A DNA stretch of 11,331 bases from NCBI GenBank assembly GCA_050260215.1, contig JBLNBU010000163.1, positions 1 to 11,331 on the forward strand. Direction: 5' to 3'. The stretch's first letter is position 1; every line of letters begins with the position of its first letter. Under the pieces are notes generated by a model, which worked only from the letters and a program-made list of their open reading frames with translations, searched no databases and was not told the DNA's origin. Below, in pieces: positions 1-6,741 of the stretch. The position numbers and the translations under genes were made by a program. This stretch comes from JBLNBU01 sp050260215 (GTDB lineage: Bacteria; Pseudomonadota; Alphaproteobacteria; Rhodospirillales; Magnetospirillaceae).

Positions 1-482
1 ACATCGCCTCGCAGACCAACCTGCTGGCGCTGAACGCCACCATCGAGGCCGCCAGGGCGGGCGAGGCCGGCAAGGGCTTTGCGGTCGTCGCCAACGAGGT
101 CAAGAGCCTGGCCAACCAGACCGCCAAGGCCACCGACGAGATCGCCCAGCAGATCGGCGCCGTGCAGGGCGAGACCGAGCGCGCCGCCGCCGCCATCCGC
201 AGCGTCGGCACCACCATCGGGCGGATCGACCAGATATCGACCGCCATCGCCGCCGCTGTCGAACAGCAGTCGGCCGCCACCGCCGAGATCGCCCGCAACG
301 TCGAAGAGGCGGCGCGCGGCACCCAGGAGGTGTCGGGCAACATCGGCAGCGTCACCCAGGCCGCCAACGAGGTGGGCAACTCGGCCGCCAGCGTGCTGCA
401 GTCGGCCCAGGTGCTCAATGCCGACGCCGGCCGCCTGGAAAGCGCGGTCTCCGGCTTCCTGGGCCAGGTCCGGGGCGGCTAA
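1..482 (+). CDS. Methyl-accepting chemotaxis protein, C-terminal part (5' end outside window)
   Basis: The reading frame is open from base 3 to the TAA at 480-482, giving the last 159 residues of a chemoreceptor. It starts inside the cytoplasmic signalling hairpin: the first residues read [20 protein letters not shown], followed by [15 protein letters not shown]. This is the highly conserved tip that contacts CheW and CheA. The remainder is the descending coiled-coil arm, rich in Ala, Glu and Gln, including [20 protein letters not shown], with the Glu/Gln pairs expected of methylation sites. The C-terminus ends in GQVRGG, so there is no NWETF-type pentapeptide for tethering CheR or CheB. Sensor, transmembrane and HAMP parts lie outside the window, so the ligand cannot be judged. 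A strong hairpin follows 27 bases after the stop. The family assignment is secure; which signalling pathway it serves is unknown. Confidence 0.97.
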   Translation, partial: IASQTNLLALNATIEAARAGEAGKGFAVVANEVKSLANQTAKATDEIAQQIGAVQGETERAAAAIRSVGTTIGRIDQISTAIAAAVEQQSAATAEIARNVEEAARGTQEVSGNIGSVTQAANEVGNSAASVLQSAQVLNADAGRLESAVSGFLGQVRGG

Positions 483-508
483 GCCCTTTCGTTAGGCCAG
501 TGTCACCC

Positions 509-537
509 GGCGTTTGGGCCTAGGCCGTCCGAACGCC
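509..537 (+). terminator. Hairpin downstream of MCP gene, possible terminator without U-tract
   Basis: Bases 509-518 (GGCGTTTGGG) pair with 528-537 (TCCGAACGCC) to form a 10-bp stem. Eight pairs are Watson-Crick and two are G-U wobbles, around a 9-base loop that contains a CCTAGG palindrome. It lies 27 bases past the MCP stop codon and 110 bases before the phaB-type gene. No T-run follows, so it is not a classical intrinsic terminator. In GC-rich alphaproteobacteria such stems often mark 3' ends, so termination or mRNA 3'-end protection is an inference. Confidence 0.4.
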
Positions 538-631
538 CAAGGCAAGTCGTCTGCCCGATAGGCTCGGGCCGGCCGATGCGCTTCCCTTGCGGTCACGCCG
601 ACGCGCCGATGGGCGTGGGGCGAAAGTCACA

Positions 632-637
632 AGGGAG
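632..637 (+). promoter_or_regulatory. Ribosome binding site of the phaB-type gene
   Basis: AGGGAG lies 10 bases before the ATG at 648, with an A-rich spacer. This decides the start: an in-frame ATG at 576 would add 24 residues (beginning MRFPCGHADA) ahead of the normal dehydrogenase N-terminus and has no comparable ribosome binding site. Confidence 0.75.
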
Positions 638-647
638 AACAACAAAA

Positions 648-1370
648 ATGAACAGACTGGCTTTGGTGACCGGCGGCACCCGCGGTATCGGCAGGGCGAT
701 TTCGGTCGCGTTGAAGGAGGCGGGCTACCGCGTGGTCGCCAACTACTGCGGCAACGAGGATGCCGCCCGGCGGTTCAACGCCGAGACGGGCATTCCCTGC
801 CTGCGCTTCGACGTGGCCGACTTCGAAGCGTGCCGCGCCGGCATCGCGGCGATCACCGCCGAGCACGGCCCCGTCGACGTGCTGGTCAACAACGCCGGCA
901 TCACCCGCGACACCCCCATGCACAAGCTGAGCCCCGAGCACTGGGAGCAGGTGCTGGGGACCAACCTGACGTCTTGCTATAACACCGTGCGCTGCGTGTT
1001 CGATTCCATGCGCGAGCGCGGCTTCGGGCGTATCGTCAACGTCAGCTCGATCAACGGCCAGATCGGCCAGTTCGGCCAGGCCAACTATGCCGCCGCCAAG
1101 GCCGGGTTGTTGGGCTTGACCAAGTCCCTGGCCCTGGAGGGTGCGGCCAAGGGCATCACCGTCAACGCCATTGCCCCGGGCTACGTCGACACCGAGATGG
1201 TGCGCGCCGTCCCCGGCCACGTGCTGGAAAAGATCGTCGCCAAGATCCCGGTGCAGCGCCTGGGCCAGCCCGAGGAGATCGCCCGCGGCGTGCTGTTCCT
1301 GGTCGCCGACGACGCCGGCTTCGTCACCGGCACCACGCTGTCCATCAACGGCGGCCAATCCATGATCTGA
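648..1370 (+). CDS. phaB: Acetoacetyl-CoA reductase (3-oxoacyl reductase of the PhaB type, SDR family)
   Basis: The 240-residue product is a classical short-chain dehydrogenase with the normal PhaB length. It shows the N-terminal nucleotide-binding motif TGGTRGIG (residues 8-15), NNAG (81-84), and the catalytic tetrad Asn106, Ser134, Tyr147 and Lys151. The stretch SSINGQIGQFGQANY (133-147) carries the Gln-rich signature typical of PhaB rather than FabG, and PGYVDTEMV (177-185) fits the substrate loop. PhaB reduces acetoacetyl-CoA to (R)-3-hydroxybutyryl-CoA with NADPH in the cytoplasm, the second step of polyhydroxybutyrate synthesis. No phaA or phaC is present beside it, so it is a stand-alone copy here. 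Its stop codon is only 4 bp from the stop of the convergent SemiSWEET gene. The alternative, a FabG-like 3-oxoacyl-ACP reductase, is less likely given the Gln-rich active-site loop. Confidence 0.92.
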   Translation: MNRLALVTGGTRGIGRAISVALKEAGYRVVANYCGNEDAARRFNAETGIPCLRFDVADFEACRAGIAAITAEHGPVDVLVNNAGITRDTPMHKLSPEHWEQVLGTNLTSCYNTVRCVFDSMRERGFGRIVNVSSINGQIGQFGQANYAAAKAGLLGLTKSLALEGAAKGITVNAIAPGYVDTEMVRAVPGHVLEKIVAKIPVQRLGQPEEIARGVLFLVADDAGFVTGTTLSINGGQSMI

Positions 1371-1374
1371 GGGT

Positions 1375-1683
1375 TCATTCCTTGCGGCCGGCGCCCGGAT
1401 CCAGGGCGTCGGCCACCGCGTCGCGGCTGCGCCGGGGCAGCACGCTCATCACCAGGATGAAGGCGCTCATGGCCAGGCAGAGTGCGTTGGGCACGATCAG
1501 CGGCCAGTCGCCTCGCAGCACCCCATAGGCCAGCCACAGGGCGAACCCGGTCACCGACAGGGCGTACATGGCCCGCGAGATGTCACGGGTGTGGCGCAGG
1601 CGGATGATCTTCCACGCCTGCGGGGCGAAGCTGGTGGTCGAGCAAAGGGCGGCCAGGGTGCCGACGACGGTGATGCCATCCAT
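1375..1683 (-). CDS. SemiSWEET-type (MtN3/PQ-loop) sugar transporter
   Basis: The 102-residue protein has three hydrophobic helices (about residues 3-22, 36-56 and 60-82), the single triple-helix unit of bacterial SemiSWEETs, which work as dimers. Family marks are TTSFAPQAWK (16-25) with the hallmark Pro21-Gln22, the LWLAYG stretch (49-54) leading into helix 3, and a conserved Asn in VPNAL (Asn66). A charged cytoplasmic tail follows. Known members move sugars such as sucrose or glucose down their gradient; the substrate cannot be read from this sequence. The ATG at 1683 has AGGTG about 10 bases upstream. The gene starts 37 bp downstream of the GAF kinase stop on the same strand, so the two are probably co-transcribed. 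It runs tail-to-tail into the phaB-type gene. Confidence 0.88.
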   Translation of the reverse strand: MDGITVVGTLAALCSTTSFAPQAWKIIRLRHTRDISRAMYALSVTGFALWLAYGVLRGDWPLIVPNALCLAMSAFILVMSVLPRRSRDAVADALDPGAGRKE

Positions 1684-1720
1684 GCCGGGGCAACACCTGC
1701 GGGGCGGCCCCGGTTCCGGG

Positions 1721-2953
1721 TCAGCCGGCGGCCGGTACCGTCACCGAGAATACCGAGCCGCGTTCCGGGATCGAGCGCACCGCCACCGGATGACCCAGGC
1801 GTTCGGCCAGGCGCCGCACGATGGACAGCCCCAGGCCAATGCCGCGGCGCTTGTCGCGCTCGGGATTGCCGACCTGGTAGAAGTCCTCGAACACCTGGTC
1901 CACATGCTCGGCGTCGATGCCGATGCCGGTGTCCCACACCTGGACCGTCACGTGGCCCCCGCCGCGGCGAGCGCCGACCACGACCCCGCCGGCGTGGGTG
2001 TACTTGATGGCGTTGGCCACCAGGTTGCCCAGGATGCGCACCAACATCACCGGATCGCTGCGCACCGTCAGGCCCGAGGCGACGAAGCTGAGGCGCAGGC
2101 CCTTCTCGGCCGCCGGGCCGGCATGGGTGACGCGCAGCCGCTCGAACACGTCGCCCAGCGCCACGTCGGTGGGCGCCACCGGGCTCAGCCCGCTTTCGAT
2201 GGTCGAGACCTCGAGCAGGGAGTGCAGCAACTCCTCGCCCTGGGCCATGGCGGCACCCAGCCCGTCCAGGGGCGCCCGCTGGGCAGGAGCGACCCGCTCG
2301 GCCAGCACGGTGTGGTACAGCCGCATGGCCTGGAAGGGTTGGCGCAGGTCGTGCGAGCAGGCGGCCAGGAACCGGCTTTTCTGCCGGTGCAGCGCCGCCA
2401 GTTCGGCCGCCCGGCGCTCGGCCTCGGCCGCCACGGTGCGCAGCTGGGTCATCAGGGCGACGTTGGTCATGGCCACCGCCGCGGCATTGGCGGCAGCCTG
2501 CAGGATCGCCACCTCGGCCTCGCTTGGGCGGCGGACGGTGGCCCAATAGGCGCCGATGGCGGCGATGGGATCGTCCATGCACACCGGCACCATCACCATG
2601 CTGCGGACGAAGGTCAGCCGATAGGCGTCGTGGGGGATGCGCGGATCCTTGTAGATGTCCTCGATCACCGCCGGCTGGCGGTGGATCATCGCCCACCCCG
2701 AAATGCACTGCTCGGCCGGGAACCGGCGGCCCTTCCACAGCGGGCTGATGGCGTCCTCGTCGGCGTAGTGGCAGATGTCGCCCTCGCGCAGGACGAAGGT
2801 GACCCCGTCGGCGCCGGTCAGGCCGCGCACACCTGTCCGCACGGTGTCGACGATCTCGTCCATCCCGCGGGCCATGGACAGCCGCAGGGCGAATGCGGGG
2901 AAGTCGACGATCTCGTCCCGAACGGGGATTTCGGCATTCATCTCGTGAGCCAT
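1721..2953 (-). CDS. GAF-domain sensor histidine kinase, cytoplasmic
   Basis: The 410-residue protein has no signal peptide or membrane helix and is predicted to be soluble. Residues about 30-165 look like a GAF sensor domain (CISGWAMIHRQPAVIEDIYK at 83-102, then a MVMVPV strand). A helical linker (165-195) leads to the dimerisation/phosphotransfer domain with H-box SHDLRQP and phospho-acceptor His201. The HATPase domain shows the N-box (GNLVANAIKYT, 309-319), G1 box DTGIGI (341-346), F-box FEDFYQ (355-360) and G2 box GIGLGLSIV (371-379). All catalytic boxes are present, so it should be active. No receiver domain or response-regulator gene lies nearby, so its partner is elsewhere. It is divergent from the cache kinase (133 bp between starts) and leads into the SemiSWEET gene. 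A second ATG four codons in (2941) is also possible; neither start has a strong ribosome binding site. The GAF ligand is unknown. Confidence 0.93.
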   Translation of the reverse strand: MAHEMNAEIPVRDEIVDFPAFALRLSMARGMDEIVDTVRTGVRGLTGADGVTFVLREGDICHYADEDAISPLWKGRRFPAEQCISGWAMIHRQPAVIEDIYKDPRIPHDAYRLTFVRSMVMVPVCMDDPIAAIGAYWATVRRPSEAEVAILQAAANAAAVAMTNVALMTQLRTVAAEAERRAAELAALHRQKSRFLAACSHDLRQPFQAMRLYHTVLAERVAPAQRAPLDGLGAAMAQGEELLHSLLEVSTIESGLSPVAPTDVALGDVFERLRVTHAGPAAEKGLRLSFVASGLTVRSDPVMLVRILGNLVANAIKYTHAGGVVVGARRGGGHVTVQVWDTGIGIDAEHVDQVFEDFYQVGNPERDKRRGIGLGLSIVRRLAERLGHPVAVRSIPERGSVFSVTVPAAG

Positions 2954-2995
2954 CGCAAGATCGACCGTACTCCCAAAGCTGCGCGCTTGTCCCTA

Positions 2996-3014
2996 GGCAA
3001 AAGGGCAATTTGCC
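2996..3014. repeat. Inverted repeat GGCAAA-N7-TTTGCC, candidate operator
   Basis: GGCAAA at 2996-3001 is the exact reverse complement of TTTGCC at 3009-3014, with 7 bases between. The two half-sites lie 13 bp apart start to start, close to one helical turn, a spacing used by dimeric regulators. It sits in the more A/T-rich part of the divergent region, 42 bp from the GAF kinase start and 72 bp from the cache kinase start. An operator role is an inference; a 6-bp repeat can also arise by chance. Confidence 0.35.
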
Positions 3015-3062
3015 GCGGGTGGAGGTCAGCTGGGGGCTTCTCGAAACGGGCGCGTGGCGTTA

Positions 3063-3079
3063 CCCTACCTGAGGTAGGG
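3063..3079. repeat. Perfect 8-bp inverted repeat over the ribosome binding site of the cache kinase gene
   Basis: CCCTACCT (3063-3070), one central G, then AGGTAGGG (3072-3079): the two arms are exact reverse complements. The right arm ends 7 bases before the ATG at 3087 and contains the purine-rich bases (AGGTAGGG, continuing AAGAG) that must serve as the Shine-Dalgarno sequence. In RNA it would fold as a 7-bp stem with a three-base UGA loop, masking the ribosome binding site. As DNA it could be an operator. Which of the two applies cannot be decided from sequence. Confidence 0.55.
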
Positions 3080-3086
3080 AAGAGTC

Positions 3087-4805
3087 ATGACAGGGTTCAA
3101 TCCGATCTTCATGGCGCCACTGCGCCGGTTGCTGCGCGCGGCTTCGCGCCTGGTGGCGACGCCGCAGGCCCGCACGGTGGCTCTGGTGGCGGTGGTCGAC
3201 GCGTTCGCGCTCGGCCTTTCGGCCATGTCGCTGCAGGCCAGCCACGCCCAGTACCAGGAGCGGGCGGCCACCACCTCGCGCAACATGAACAGCCTGGTGG
3301 CGCAGACCGTCTCGGGCGAGGTCGAGCGCATCGACATGGGCCTGCACGCGGTGATCGACGAATACGCCCGCCAGCGCGCCCACGGGTCCCCGGACGGCGC
3401 CGCCATGGAGGCGGTGGTCGCCCGCCAGCGCAGCCGCCTGCCCATGCTCGACAGTATCCGCGTCACCGACGCCGCCGGCATCGTCGTCTACAGCGACGGC
3501 ACGCCGCCCATGCACGGGATGTCGCTGGCCGACCGCGATTATTTCGCCGCCCTGCGCGACGATGCACGCCTGGGGCTGGTGATTTCGAAGCCGCTGGTCG
3601 GGCGGGCCAACAGCAAGCCGATCATCGTCTTCTCGCGCCGGCTGGAAGTGGCCGACGGCGGCTTCGAGGGGGTGGTGCTGGCCCCGGTCACCCTGGACTG
3701 GTTCCGGCAGATTTTCGTCGACCTGGACGTCGGCCCCAACGGGGCGGTGGTCATGCGTGGCGACGCCAGCCGCGACTTCGACCTGCTGGCCCGTTTCCCC
3801 GAGGCCGGATTCGTCGGCCAGACCAAGGTTTCCGACACCTTCCGGGCCATGTTCGCCGCCAATCCCCGGGGCGGCACCTACCAGGCCCGCGCCGGCGCCG
3901 ACGGGGTGCTGCGGACATTCTCGTACCAGGCGGTGCCCAAATTCCCGCTGATCACCCTGGTCGGGCTGGCCGAAGAGGACGTCATGGTCGGCTGGTGGCG
4001 CGAGGTGGGCAAGGTCGCCGTCCTGCTGGTCGCCTTCCTGGCGGTCACCGCCCTGATCGGCTGGACCCTGGTGCGGACCCTGCACTCCCTCGAACACCGC
4101 ACCGACGAATTGGCGCGCTCCAACGCCGAACTCGAGCAGTTCGCCTACGTCGCCTCCCACGACCTGCAGACGCCGCTGCGCAACATCGCCAGCTACGCCC
4201 AGCTGCTGGCGCGGCGCTACGGCGGGCGGCTCGATGCCGACGCCGACGACTACATCGGCTTCATCGTCGACGGCGCCAAGCGCATGTCGACCATGATATC
4301 CGACCTGCTGGACTATGCCCGTATCGTCCGCCACAGCAGCCGGCCCGAGGTGGTCGCCGTTCCGGTAGCGGCCGCGGTCGACACCGTGCTGGCGCGCCTG
4401 GGCGAGGCGGTCGCCGCGGCGGGCGCCACCATCACCGTCGGCCGGCTGCCCGTGGTGCGGGCCGAGTCGGTCCAGATCGAAAGCCTGTACCAGAACCTGA
4501 TCGAGAACGCGCTGCGCTACCGCGATCCGTCACGCCCGCTCGAGATCGTCGTCGACGCCGGCCCGGAGCAGGCCGGGTGGTGGCGGTTCCGGGTCCAGGA
4601 CAACGGCATCGGCATCGAAGGCGAGTATTTCGACAAGATCTTCCAGCTGTTCCAGCGCCTGGACCCGCTGCGCTTCCCCGGCGGCACCGGCATCGGCCTG
4701 GCCATCTGCCGCCGCGTCGTCGACCGGCTGGGCGGGCGGATCTGGGTCGAATCCGAGCCCGGCAAGGGCACCGCCATCCTGTTCACCCTGCCGGTCGAGG
4801 GGTGA
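3087..4805 (+). CDS. Membrane-bound cache-domain sensor histidine kinase
   Basis: The 572-residue protein has one N-terminal membrane helix (about 30-48), a large periplasmic sensor (about 50-305) and a second helix (about 308-328). The sensor resembles a double-cache (PDC-type) fold: DSIRVTDAAGIVVYSD (122-137), LADRDYFAALR (147-157) and VISKPLVGRANSKPIIVFSR (165-184) are typical stretches. The kinase half has an H-box ASHDLQTPLRN with phospho-acceptor His358, of the style seen in phytochrome-type kinases, followed by N-box YQNLIENALRYR (468-479), G1 box DNGIGI (505-510), F-box FQLF (519-522) and G2 box GTGIGLAI (533-540). It should be catalytically competent and sense a small extracellular ligand of unknown identity. 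No response regulator is encoded here. The export operon begins 56 bp downstream on the same strand and could be a target or co-transcribed. Met9 (3111) is an alternative start. Confidence 0.94.
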   Translation: MTGFNPIFMAPLRRLLRAASRLVATPQARTVALVAVVDAFALGLSAMSLQASHAQYQERAATTSRNMNSLVAQTVSGEVERIDMGLHAVIDEYARQRAHGSPDGAAMEAVVARQRSRLPMLDSIRVTDAAGIVVYSDGTPPMHGMSLADRDYFAALRDDARLGLVISKPLVGRANSKPIIVFSRRLEVADGGFEGVVLAPVTLDWFRQIFVDLDVGPNGAVVMRGDASRDFDLLARFPEAGFVGQTKVSDTFRAMFAANPRGGTYQARAGADGVLRTFSYQAVPKFPLITLVGLAEEDVMVGWWREVGKVAVLLVAFLAVTALIGWTLVRTLHSLEHRTDELARSNAELEQFAYVASHDLQTPLRNIASYAQLLARRYGGRLDADADDYIGFIVDGAKRMSTMISDLLDYARIVRHSSRPEVVAVPVAAAVDTVLARLGEAVAAAGATITVGRLPVVRAESVQIESLYQNLIENALRYRDPSRPLEIVVDAGPEQAGWWRFRVQDNGIGIEGEYFDKIFQLFQRLDPLRFPGGTGIGLAICRRVVDRLGGRIWVESEPGKGTAILFTLPVEG

Positions 4806-4832
4806 CGAGGCGGCTGCCGTAGGGTAGCCTCG
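4806..4832 (+). repeat. Short inverted repeat after the cache kinase gene
   Basis: CGAGGC (4806-4811), directly after the stop codon, is the reverse complement of GCCTCG (4827-4832), with 15 bases between. It is a weak stem without a T-run, so it is not a convincing terminator. Transcription may continue into the adaptor gene 30 bp further on. Confidence 0.25.
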
Positions 4833-4861
4833 GCGCGAACGAACGACCGGTCCGGGTGGCG

Positions 4862-5821
4862 ATGGGCAATCCGACGAAATGCTTGGCCGTGCTGGCGCTG
4901 CTGGCCCTTGCCGGCTGCGGTGACGACAGCGGCACGGTGCAGGGCTATGTGGAGGGCGACTTCCTGCGCATCGGCCTGCCCGCCGGTGGCCGGGTGGTAT
5001 CGGTGGCGGTCGAGCGCGGGACCGCCGTCCAGGCCGGCGACCCCCTGTTTTCGCTGGACGACCAGGCCGAACGCGCCGCGGTGGCCGAGGCGAAGGCGAA
5101 GCTGGACCAGACCTTGCACCAGCGCGACAACCTGCTGACCGGCCGCCGTGCCCTGGAGATCCGCGCCATCGAGGCGCAGAAGGCCCAGGCCGAGGCCGAC
5201 CTTCGCCTGGCCTCCGTGCAGTTGCGCCGCCAGGAGGAACTGGCGCGCACCGACGCCACCTCGCGCGCCAATCTCGACAATGCGCGCGCCGCCATGGAAC
5301 GGGCCCGCGGCCGCGTCGCCGAGCTGACCGCCCAGTTGGGCTTCGCCCGCGAGGGGGCGCGCTCGGCCGAAATAGAAGCCGCCGATGCCGCCGTCGAGGC
5401 GGCGCGCGCCGCCGTCCAGCAGGCCGACTGGCGGCTGGGCGAGCGCACCGCCGCCGCGCCCAAGGCCGGGCTGGTCGACGACGTGCTGTTCCGCCCGGGC
5501 GAGGAGGTCGCCGCCGGCCAGCCGGTGGTCAGCCTGCTGCCGCCCGACAATGTGAAGCTGCGCTTCTACCTGGGGCCCGACCAGGTCGGCCGCATCACGG
5601 GTGGCACCCCGGTCACCGTGGCGTGCGCCGGCTGCCCGCCGGAGCTGTCGGCCAAGGTCAGCTTCATCGCCCGCGAGGCCAGCTTCGCCCCGCCGATCAT
5701 CTATTCGCGCGACCACGCGGCCAAACTGGTGTTCCTGGTCGAGGCGCGCCCCGACCGCCCCTCCGACCGCCTGCGCCCCGGCCAGCCAGTGACCGTCACC
5801 CTGCCCGGAGCGGCCCGGTGA
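4862..5821 (+). CDS. HlyD/YbhG-family membrane fusion lipoprotein, efflux adaptor
   Basis: The 319-residue periplasmic adaptor bridges an inner-membrane ABC exporter to an outer-membrane channel. The N-terminus is a lipoprotein signal peptide: hydrophobic residues 8-18 end in lipobox LAGC with Cys19 as the lipid-modified residue. A first lipoyl/barrel-sandwich half follows (VQGYVEGDFLRIGLP, 26-40; GTAVQAGDPLF, 53-63). A long Ala/Glu/Arg-rich helical hairpin spans about 66-195, the second lipoyl half is at 196-225, and a beta-barrel domain covers about 230-315. FAPPIIYSRDHAAKLVFLVE (275-294) is the family hallmark. Cys255 and Cys258 form a CAGC pair in the barrel. The ATG at 4862 has GGTGG just upstream; a GTG at 4856 would add two residues. 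The stop overlaps the GTG of the ATPase gene by 4 bp. No outer-membrane factor is encoded nearby, so a shared TolC-like channel is likely. Confidence 0.92.
   Translation: MGNPTKCLAVLALLALAGCGDDSGTVQGYVEGDFLRIGLPAGGRVVSVAVERGTAVQAGDPLFSLDDQAERAAVAEAKAKLDQTLHQRDNLLTGRRALEIRAIEAQKAQAEADLRLASVQLRRQEELARTDATSRANLDNARAAMERARGRVAELTAQLGFAREGARSAEIEAADAAVEAARAAVQQADWRLGERTAAAPKAGLVDDVLFRPGEEVAAGQPVVSLLPPDNVKLRFYLGPDQVGRITGGTPVTVACAGCPPELSAKVSFIAREASFAPPIIYSRDHAAKLVFLVEARPDRPSDRLRPGQPVTVTLPGAAR
5807..5810 (+). promoter_or_regulatory. Ribosome binding site deciding the GTG start of the ABC ATPase
   Basis: GGAG lies 7 bases before the GTG at 5818, inside the last codons of the adaptor gene. This supports the GTG start rather than any of the upstream in-frame codons, the furthest of which (5623) would add 65 residues of non-homologous, Pro/Arg-rich sequence. 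Confidence 0.7.
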
Positions 5822-6741
5822 GCGCTGCCATCGAGGTGGCCGGCCTGACCAAGTCGTTCGACGGCAAGGTGGCGGTCGACGACCTGACGCTGGCGGTGCC
5901 GGCCGGGCGGATCATGGGCTTCCTGGGGCCCAACGGCTCGGGCAAGACCACCACCATCCGCATGCTGTGCGGGCTGCTGACCCCCGATTCGGGCCACGGC
6001 ACCTGCCTGGGCCTGGACATCGTCGCCCAGGCGCACGCCATCAAGCGGCAGGTGGGCTACATGACCCAGCGGTTCTCGTTCTACGAGGACATGTCGATTT
6101 CCGAGAACCTGTTCTTCGTCGCCCGCGTCTACGGCCTGGACCGGCGCAAGGCCCGCGTCGACGAGTGCCTGGAGCGGCTGGGCCTGGGCGACCGCCGCCG
6201 CCAGCTGGCCGGCGAGCTGTCGGGCGGCTGGAAGCAGCGCCTGGCGCTGGCCGCCTGCATCCTGCACCAGCCGCGCCTGCTGCTGCTCGACGAGCCCACC
6301 GCCGGCGTCGACCCCAAGGCCCGGCGCGAGTTCTGGGACCAGATCCATGCGCTGGCCGCCGACGGCATGACCGTGCTGGTGTCGACCCATTACATGGACG
6401 AGGCCGAGCGCTGCCACCAGATCGCCTACATCGCCTGGGGCCGGCTGCTGGTGGTCGGCTCGGTCGCCGAGGTGGTCGCCTCGGCCGGGCTGACCACCTG
6501 GACCGCCTCGCCCACCGCCGGCGACGGCATCCAGGTCGCCCGCCTGGCCCGCCGCCTGGCCGGCCTGCCCGGCGTCGAGCTGGTGGCGCCTTTCGGCTCG
6601 GCGCTGCATGTGGGCGGCCCCGACGGGGCGGCGCTGGAAGCCAGCCTGGCCCCCGTGATGGCCGAGCCCGGCTTCGTCTGGCGGCGCGATGATCCCACGC
6701 TGGAAGACGTGTTCATCCACCTGATGGGCCGCGCGCGATGA
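5818..6741 (+). CDS. ABC transporter ATP-binding protein (YbhF/CcmA-like, drug or multidrug export type)
   Basis: The 307-residue protein has one complete nucleotide-binding domain: Walker A GPNGSGKT (37-44), Q-loop Gln84 in [11 protein letters not shown], signature LSGGWKQR (134-141), Walker B LLLLDEP (154-160), D-loop AGVDP (162-166) and H-loop His191 in STHYMDEAE. The [17 protein letters not shown] region and the C-terminal [15 protein letters not shown] tail are typical of ATPases paired with ABC-2 permeases, including YbhF/RbbA relatives. E. coli YbhF carries two such domains in one chain; this protein has one. It energises export through the permease encoded next. The start is a GTG overlapping the adaptor stop (GTGA), and its own stop overlaps the permease start (ATGA), so the three are almost certainly translated together. 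The substrate is unknown. Confidence 0.95.
   Translation: MSAAIEVAGLTKSFDGKVAVDDLTLAVPAGRIMGFLGPNGSGKTTTIRMLCGLLTPDSGHGTCLGLDIVAQAHAIKRQVGYMTQRFSFYEDMSISENLFFVARVYGLDRRKARVDECLERLGLGDRRRQLAGELSGGWKQRLALAACILHQPRLLLLDEPTAGVDPKARREFWDQIHALAADGMTVLVSTHYMDEAERCHQIAYIAWGRLLVVGSVAEVVASAGLTTWTASPTAGDGIQVARLARRLAGLPGVELVAPFGSALHVGGPDGAALEASLAPVMAEPGFVWRRDDPTLEDVFIHLMGRAR

Larger units (their letters stand above)
2954..3086. promoter_or_regulatory. Divergent intergenic control region between two histidine kinase genes
   Basis: These 133 bp separate the starts of the minus-strand GAF kinase and the plus-strand cache kinase, so promoters for both must lie here or run into the flanking genes. The segment 2987-3014 is noticeably richer in A/T than its surroundings. 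Two inverted repeats are visible (2996-3014 and 3063-3079, listed separately). I could not identify a convincing -35/-10 pair or a sigma-54 site by eye. Confidence 0.6.

Noticed and set aside
576..647. N-terminal extension of the phaB-type protein
   Set aside because: It precedes the normal SDR start, lacks a ribosome binding site, and AGGGAG at 632-637 clearly serves the ATG at 648.
1551..3008. Long minus-strand open frame overlapping the GAF kinase in another frame
   Set aside because: It gives a Pro/Arg/Gly-rich product with no motifs, while the overlapping frame carries all histidine kinase boxes.
1568..4822. Very long plus-strand open frame (over 1000 codons) crossing both kinase regions
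   Set aside because: It is antisense to the SemiSWEET and GAF kinase genes and out of frame with the cache kinase. Its translation is His/Arg/Gly/Pro-rich with no domain, as expected for a shadow frame in GC-rich DNA.
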